Assembly (NCBI RefSeq): GCF_000621485.1
Contig: NZ_JHYF01000006.1
Location: 186,001-250,000 of the forward strand
Length of the DNA: 64,000 nucleotides
Direction of reading: 5' to 3'
Source: Alkaliphilus transvaalensis ATCC 700919
Lineage (GTDB): Bacteria > Bacillota > Clostridia > Peptostreptococcales > Natronincolaceae
Both the position numbers and the translations under genes were made by a program. Every line of letters starts with the position of its first letter. Position 1 is the first letter of the stretch. A model generated the notes under the pieces. The model was not told the DNA's origin and searched no databases. It saw only the letters and a program-made list of their open reading frames with translations. Below, piece by piece: positions 59,647 to 64,000 of this stretch.

Positions 59647-61965
59647 ATGAAGTATAAAAAATTTTTTAGCTGCCTATTGGCAATGGGTCTAGTGTGTTCA
59701 AATGTTGTTGCATTTGCTTCAGAGCCTATTGCAGAAGAGCTGAAACATGCAGTTAGAGTTGAAGAGGTACGGCAAAATAGTAATCATGAAACTATGTTAA
59801 CCCAAGAAGAAGCAGAAAAATTGTTGTATGGTCATATTAAAAGCTTTTTTAATATTGATCTAGGTCAAAAAAAGGAAGGTACCCAAAGCTACATAGAGTT
59901 TAGAGAAGACTGGTATGATAATACTTCTACATGGCAGTTAAGTGTAAATATCAACGAAAAGGACAAATATCTATATGTATATGCAATTATCAGTGATGAA
60001 ACTGGGGAGCTAATGTCAGTTAGAAAGCATGAAGGCTATCAGGAAGAAGCAGGTAATATTACACAATTTACTTTCGACGAGGCGAAGGCAATTGCCTATA
60101 ACTTTCTAAAGTCAAAAAAACCGGAAGTTCTAAAAGAACTTTCTAAAGAACCATTAAATGAAAGCTACTACATGTATCAATATTTAGGAAGCCAGGGGCT
60201 GTACCCAAGGGAGTATAGGGTCTTTTTTGAGAGGCAACACGAAGGGACTCCATTTATAAATGAAGGAATTAGCATAGGGGTTAATAGCGGAACAGGAGAG
60301 GTGGTTTCCTACGAGTATCGCTGGTCAGATAAAAAAGTACCAACAAAAAATGGTATTATATCAGAAGAAGAGGCGAGAAAAATTTTTCAAGAAGCTATAG
60401 ACTTCAAATTAAATTATTTACCTGCTTCTAATGGATATTATGATCAACCAATAAATGATGTAAAACTGGTCTATACACCTGATGCAGTTTCCAGTAATTT
60501 AATCGATGCAAATACTGGAGACTTTTTAGACCAGTATCAACAGATTGGGGATAGAAAGGTAATTGATGTAAAAGCCTCTGAAAAAGAGAGCTTTAAAAAT
60601 CTAACAAAGAAAAAGCCAAATAGAGAAAAAGAAATGACTAAGGAAGAGGCCTTAAAGGTTGCCACCGATGTATTAAATAAAATCTATAAGGATGTAAAGA
60701 TTGAAGGGACTAATTACTTCTCTAGCTATGGCTATAACAATACAAAAACTTGGAACATCGAGTTTGTATTAGGGAATAATAGATATAATAGAGGTCGAAT
60801 TACAATTAACGCGATGACAGAAGAAATTACTGGTATTAACTATTACAATTGGGCGATGAGAGAAATGATGATGGGAGAGGGAGACTTTACGCCAGCACTT
60901 CAGTGGGAGGAAGCTTATCAAAAGGCGGTTGACATCATTAAAGAATTATATCCCGATAAATTAAAGGACGTAACTACAGAGCAAACCTTTATAGAGAGCT
61001 TTTATTATGTAGATAATGTAAGGATGCAGAATTTAGAGTACCACTTTAACTTTACCAGAGAAGCCAACGGAATTCAGTTCCCCTACAATAATATCAGAGT
61101 TAGCTTTGATACCATAACTGGGCAATTACAAAACTTAGATTATAGATGGGACGATATAACCTTACCTAAACCAGAAGGATTAATAGATAAGAGAATCCCT
61201 TTGGAGCTTTTTACGGAACAGACTGAATTAGAATTAGCTTATGGGTTAATTCCAAGTGCTACACCCTATGAAAAAGTAGAACAAGAGTTTAAATTGGTAT
61301 ATAGAATAAAACCCAAGAATCAATTTTTATTCCAGAATGTCGATGCTAAAACAGGAAAATTATTAGACTTTAGGGGTGAAGAAGTAAGGGAAGAAAAGCA
61401 GAAATTAGAATCAGTAGCAGAACTGTTGAAGGGTCATTGGGCAGAAAGAGAATTGACCATTATGCATGATAATGGAGTTATTGACCTTCAAAACTTTAAT
61501 CTAGCAGATGTATTACCTAAAAAAGAAGTCATTAGAATTATCGTAAATGCTACGGGTAACGCCTACTACTATGGAAACGATGATCTAGAATTAAAATTTA
61601 CTGACTTAAGCTCAGAAGATTCCTATTATAATGATATTAAAATGGCAGTTAGACAAGGGATCATTGAAAATGAAGAAGTTGCCTTTAATGGAGAAAACCC
61701 TGTTACAAGGGAAGAATTAGCAGTTATGTTGGTGAAGATGGGAAGATTAGAAAAGTTGGCCAGCGTGGAAAATATCTATACCCTTCCAGTTGAAGATGTT
61801 GCTGATATTACACCAGAGTACTTAGGCCACACAGCAATAGCCTATGGCTTAGAAGTAATCGGTGGCACGGGAGAAAGATATGAGCCAAAGGAAAAAGTCA
61901 CCTTAGAGCAAGTTGCAGTATCCGTTTATCGAGGCTTTAAAAAACTCCTTAATATCCTAAGATAA
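59647..61965 (+). CDS. YcdB/YcdC-domain surface protein with SLH repeats
   Basis: A 772-residue secreted protein with a signal peptide ending near VVAFA. The body is repeated PepSY/YcdB-like units, each with an acidic TxEEAxK helix and a VSYEYRW or LDYRW strand motif (FTFDEAKAIAYNFLKS, MTKEEALKVATDVLN). The last 180 residues hold S-layer homology repeats (LLKGHWAERELTIMHDNGVI, FTDLSSEDSYYNDIKMAVRQ, VADITPEYLGHTAIAYGLEVI), anchoring it to the wall. Ligand and role are unknown. An AAGGGGTGAT site precedes the ATG. Confidence 0.88.
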   Translation: MKYKKFFSCLLAMGLVCSNVVAFASEPIAEELKHAVRVEEVRQNSNHETMLTQEEAEKLLYGHIKSFFNIDLGQKKEGTQSYIEFREDWYDNTSTWQLSVNINEKDKYLYVYAIISDETGELMSVRKHEGYQEEAGNITQFTFDEAKAIAYNFLKSKKPEVLKELSKEPLNESYYMYQYLGSQGLYPREYRVFFERQHEGTPFINEGISIGVNSGTGEVVSYEYRWSDKKVPTKNGIISEEEARKIFQEAIDFKLNYLPASNGYYDQPINDVKLVYTPDAVSSNLIDANTGDFLDQYQQIGDRKVIDVKASEKESFKNLTKKKPNREKEMTKEEALKVATDVLNKIYKDVKIEGTNYFSSYGYNNTKTWNIEFVLGNNRYNRGRITINAMTEEITGINYYNWAMREMMMGEGDFTPALQWEEAYQKAVDIIKELYPDKLKDVTTEQTFIESFYYVDNVRMQNLEYHFNFTREANGIQFPYNNIRVSFDTITGQLQNLDYRWDDITLPKPEGLIDKRIPLELFTEQTELELAYGLIPSATPYEKVEQEFKLVYRIKPKNQFLFQNVDAKTGKLLDFRGEEVREEKQKLESVAELLKGHWAERELTIMHDNGVIDLQNFNLADVLPKKEVIRIIVNATGNAYYYGNDDLELKFTDLSSEDSYYNDIKMAVRQGIIENEEVAFNGENPVTREELAVMLVKMGRLEKLASVENIYTLPVEDVADITPEYLGHTAIAYGLEVIGGTGERYEPKEKVTLEQVAVSVYRGFKKLLNILR

Positions 61966-62020
61966 AGTCTAAGATAAAGTCTAGATAAAGTCCTAAATAA
62001 AGGACTAAAACAGATTAAAA

Positions 62021-62060
62021 AAGAAGTGAAAAGATTTATAAATTCACTTCTTTTTTTTAT
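62021..62060 (+). terminator. Terminator after the SLH protein gene
   Basis: AAGAAGTGA and TCACTTCTT with an eight-T tail. Confidence 0.9.
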
Positions 62061-62191
62061 AGACATCTCATATATATATAGAGAAATTATACTGGACGAA
62101 CCAATGGTTTATCAAACTTTATAACATAATTTAACAGGAAGTAAATATTATTATTATAAGACTTTTTAAATATGTGGAGGGAGGAAATAAA

Positions 62192-63766
62192 ATGCCTGTA
62201 GAGTTAATAAAAGATGTGTTTTCAACAGATCAAATAGTCGGTCAAGATACTGCTCAGGCCATCATAGAAGGAGATATACTGGTTCCAGATATTAAGCCAG
62301 ATATTACCCGGGTTATATCAGTTGATGGAATGATTCAAGTGACAAAAAAAGAAGCTGTAGATAATAAAATTAATACAGAAGGGGTTATAAAATTTAAAAT
62401 TCTTTATGTTTCTGATAGAGGAGAAGAATCCCTATATAGTATTGATAGTAGTACTGGATTCAAACAATCTATTTCGGTAGAGGGAATCACATCGAAGATG
62501 AAAACAGAAGTTAAAGGAGAAATTGAGCATATTGACTTTACCATTAACAATGAACGTAAAATTGGAGTTAAAGCAGTAATTAACCTACAAGGGGTAGGAA
62601 TTGAAGAAAGACAGCAGGAACTAACTAAAGAAGTAGGGGGAGTATCTGACCTACAAGTATTAAAAGAAAAACTAAATTATACAGAAATTGTTGGAGAATC
62701 TTCAACCGATACCCTAGTAAAGGATACTTTCGAAATTGAAGATGAATTACCTGGTGTTAAAGAAATATTAAAATGGAATGCCAGAGCAATAGAAAAGGAA
62801 ACAAAAATCACTGAAGGTAAGGTTATTGTTGGTGGAACAATGATGGTAGAAATTCTTTACATAGGTGAAGATTTAGAAAGTACTTTAAATATCTATAAAA
62901 AAGAAATTCCTTTTACCCATTTTATTGAAATGAAGGATGTATATAGTGATTCAAAGTACAAATTAAAATTAAGTGTTAATGATTTATATACCGATATAAA
63001 GGAAGATTTGCAGGGCGAGAGAAGAATCATTGAAGTAGAAGGGGTTACTAAGGTTGATGTTAAGGTGATGGATAGCCAGAGTAAAGAGTTAATTGTAGAT
63101 GCCTACTCGCCAAGCCAAAATCTTAAGTTGCAGAAGGATGAAGTTGTCTTTAAAGAAAATATTGGCATGAACCGAGCCCATATGACTTTAAGAGAAACAT
63201 TAGATATTCCTAATAGCCAACCAGAAATTAAAAGATTGTTCTCCTTACAGGTAAAACCAATATTAACCGACTATAGTCTAGTAGAAGACAAAGCCATTAT
63301 AGAAGGCGTGTTAGAGTCTACAGTTATTTATATTTCAGAAGAAGATTTACAACCCCTCTATAGTTTTATGCAGGAAGTACCTTTTAGACACTATGTAGAT
63401 GTTGATGGCTTAAAGGAAGATATGGAGGCAAATGTAGAACTATCTATTGAAGAGGTAGATTATAGCCTAGTAAACAGTAGTCAAGTTGATATTAAAGTAA
63501 ATATAGGAGCTACTTGTGAAGCCTATGCTAAAAAGGTAATGGAAGTAGTAAATGGAATAGAAGAACTAGAAGAGGCAGTTAATTTATCCCATAAACCAAG
63601 TATTACCCTTTACTTTATGCAAGAGGGAGACACTCTTTGGAAGGTAGCTAAACGATATCATACTACAGTTAAGCAGATATTAGATAGTAATAATGTCGCC
63701 AATATTGAAGATGTTAAGGTAGGAGACTACATACTAATTGAAAAGATACATCAATTTAAGTTTTAA
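62192..63766 (+). CDS. sipL: SipL-like spore coat morphogenesis protein (SPOCS/DUF3794 plus LysM)
   Basis: A 524-residue protein with DUF3794 (SPOCS) repeats and one C-terminal LysM domain (about 478-520: YFMQEGDTLWKVAKRYHTT, ILDSNNVANIEDVKVGDYI). This is the layout of SipL of Clostridioides difficile, which binds SpoIVA and attaches the coat to the forespore. It opens with VELIKDVFSTDQIVGQDTAQ. The ATG at 62192 follows GGAGGGAGG. The start of ispE lies downstream, a common clostridial neighbour. The name is by similarity of layout; function is inferred. Confidence 0.82.
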   Translation: MPVELIKDVFSTDQIVGQDTAQAIIEGDILVPDIKPDITRVISVDGMIQVTKKEAVDNKINTEGVIKFKILYVSDRGEESLYSIDSSTGFKQSISVEGITSKMKTEVKGEIEHIDFTINNERKIGVKAVINLQGVGIEERQQELTKEVGGVSDLQVLKEKLNYTEIVGESSTDTLVKDTFEIEDELPGVKEILKWNARAIEKETKITEGKVIVGGTMMVEILYIGEDLESTLNIYKKEIPFTHFIEMKDVYSDSKYKLKLSVNDLYTDIKEDLQGERRIIEVEGVTKVDVKVMDSQSKELIVDAYSPSQNLKLQKDEVVFKENIGMNRAHMTLRETLDIPNSQPEIKRLFSLQVKPILTDYSLVEDKAIIEGVLESTVIYISEEDLQPLYSFMQEVPFRHYVDVDGLKEDMEANVELSIEEVDYSLVNSSQVDIKVNIGATCEAYAKKVMEVVNGIEELEEAVNLSHKPSITLYFMQEGDTLWKVAKRYHTTVKQILDSNNVANIEDVKVGDYILIEKIHQFKF

Positions 63767-63804
63767 AAAATTCTAAAAGAATTTAAATATTTTAGTATTT
63801 TAGA

Positions 63805-63834
63805 TAAGAGACCGCTTTGCAAGGCGGTCTTTTA
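63805..63834 (+). terminator. Terminator after sipL
   Basis: AGACCGC-TTTGCAAG-GCGGTCT followed by TTTTAAT. Confidence 0.85.
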
Positions 63835-63938
63835 ATATGATTTATTAGAAAAAAAATAATATCTTTTAAGTCTGTGCAGGAAAATTTCTATTGAGTATAT
63901 AATATATAATGTTAGGAATTATGAAGGAGTTGGTGGGG

Positions 63939-64000
63939 ATGAAAGAAATCCAATTAAAATCTAGAGCAAAAATAAATCTATCCCTAGATGTTATCAATAA
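63939..64000 (+). CDS. ispE: 4-diphosphocytidyl-2-C-methyl-D-erythritol kinase, start only
   Basis: The window ends 62 bases into this gene. The 20 codons seen, with KSRAKINLSLDVI, match the N-terminal GHMP-kinase motif AKINL of IspE, an enzyme of the MEP isoprenoid pathway. ATG 63939 follows GGAGTTGGTGGGG. The rest is beyond the window. Confidence 0.8.
   Translation, partial: MKEIQLKSRAKINLSLDVIN

Overview
This window looks like chromosome from a low-GC, anaerobic, endospore-forming Clostridia. An Alkaliphilus/Natronincola-like lineage fits best, but that is inference from gene content. Supporting evidence: AT-rich sequence with strong AGGAGG ribosome binding sites and TTG/GTG starts; sporulation genes (splB, a SpoIID-amidase protein, a SipL-like LysM protein); oxygen-sensitive or anaerobic enzymes (Hcp, tungsten aldehyde oxidoreductase, a glycyl radical enzyme, a molybdopterin oxidoreductase); and three genes that only make sense if an in-frame TGA is read as selenocysteine. 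I saw no rRNA, tRNA, CRISPR array, transposase or phage gene.

Layout. 1-6.2 kb: redox and stress genes (M32 carboxypeptidase end, class III Hcp with a CRP/FNR-type site, DUF2383 protein, YoaE-like molybdopterin enzyme, Tpx). 6.5-11.9 kb: a sigma-54 activator, then a sigma-54-promoted tungsten aldehyde:ferredoxin oxidoreductase, its radical SAM maturase and a MoaD-like protein; the likely activator sites lie inside the 3' end of the activator gene. 11.9-21.9 kb: mixed genes including a glutamate-cysteine ligase paired with an unusual ATP-grasp ligase, truA, a DUF421 protein and an AI-2E-family exporter. 22.1-26.1 kb: a Fur-boxed ferric iron ABC transporter. 26.2-30.3 kb: EamA permease, splB and a stalk-domain lipoprotein with a long structured leader. 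30.4-37.2 kb: a phosphate block, pstSCAB-phoU, with eight PhoP half-sites at exact 11-bp spacing before pstS and a shorter array before an adjacent chemoreceptor. 37.4-40.5 kb: a four-domain FMN-binding surface protein and NhaC. 40.9-44.0 kb: a selenoprotein cluster (peroxiredoxin, HesB-like, and a thioredoxin-like protein downstream of arsR and an ArsP-type permease). 44.2-48.2 kb: Usp, zinc ribbon, MarR, SpoIID-amidase, Veg. 48.2-52.2 kb: arginine deiminase pathway arcA-arcB-arcC with ArgR-like boxes and a cre-like palindrome. 52.5-54.3 kb: an XRE-TPR (RRNPP-type) regulator directly followed by a 52-residue secreted-peptide gene, a candidate peptide signalling pair. 54.6-57.0 kb: the glycyl radical pair yjjI-yjjW. 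57-64 kb: an ECF S component, an AIR-synthase-like protein, a YcdB/SLH protein, sipL and the start of ispE.

A 19-bp intergenic motif (ATGCAATTTCCTCAATTAA) recurs about nine times between 27 and 55 kb, often as inverted pairs. It is not explained by any gene and is one of the more unusual signals here. Start codons were assigned from ribosome binding site spacing. Functions come from recognised motifs and family resemblance, with no database search.
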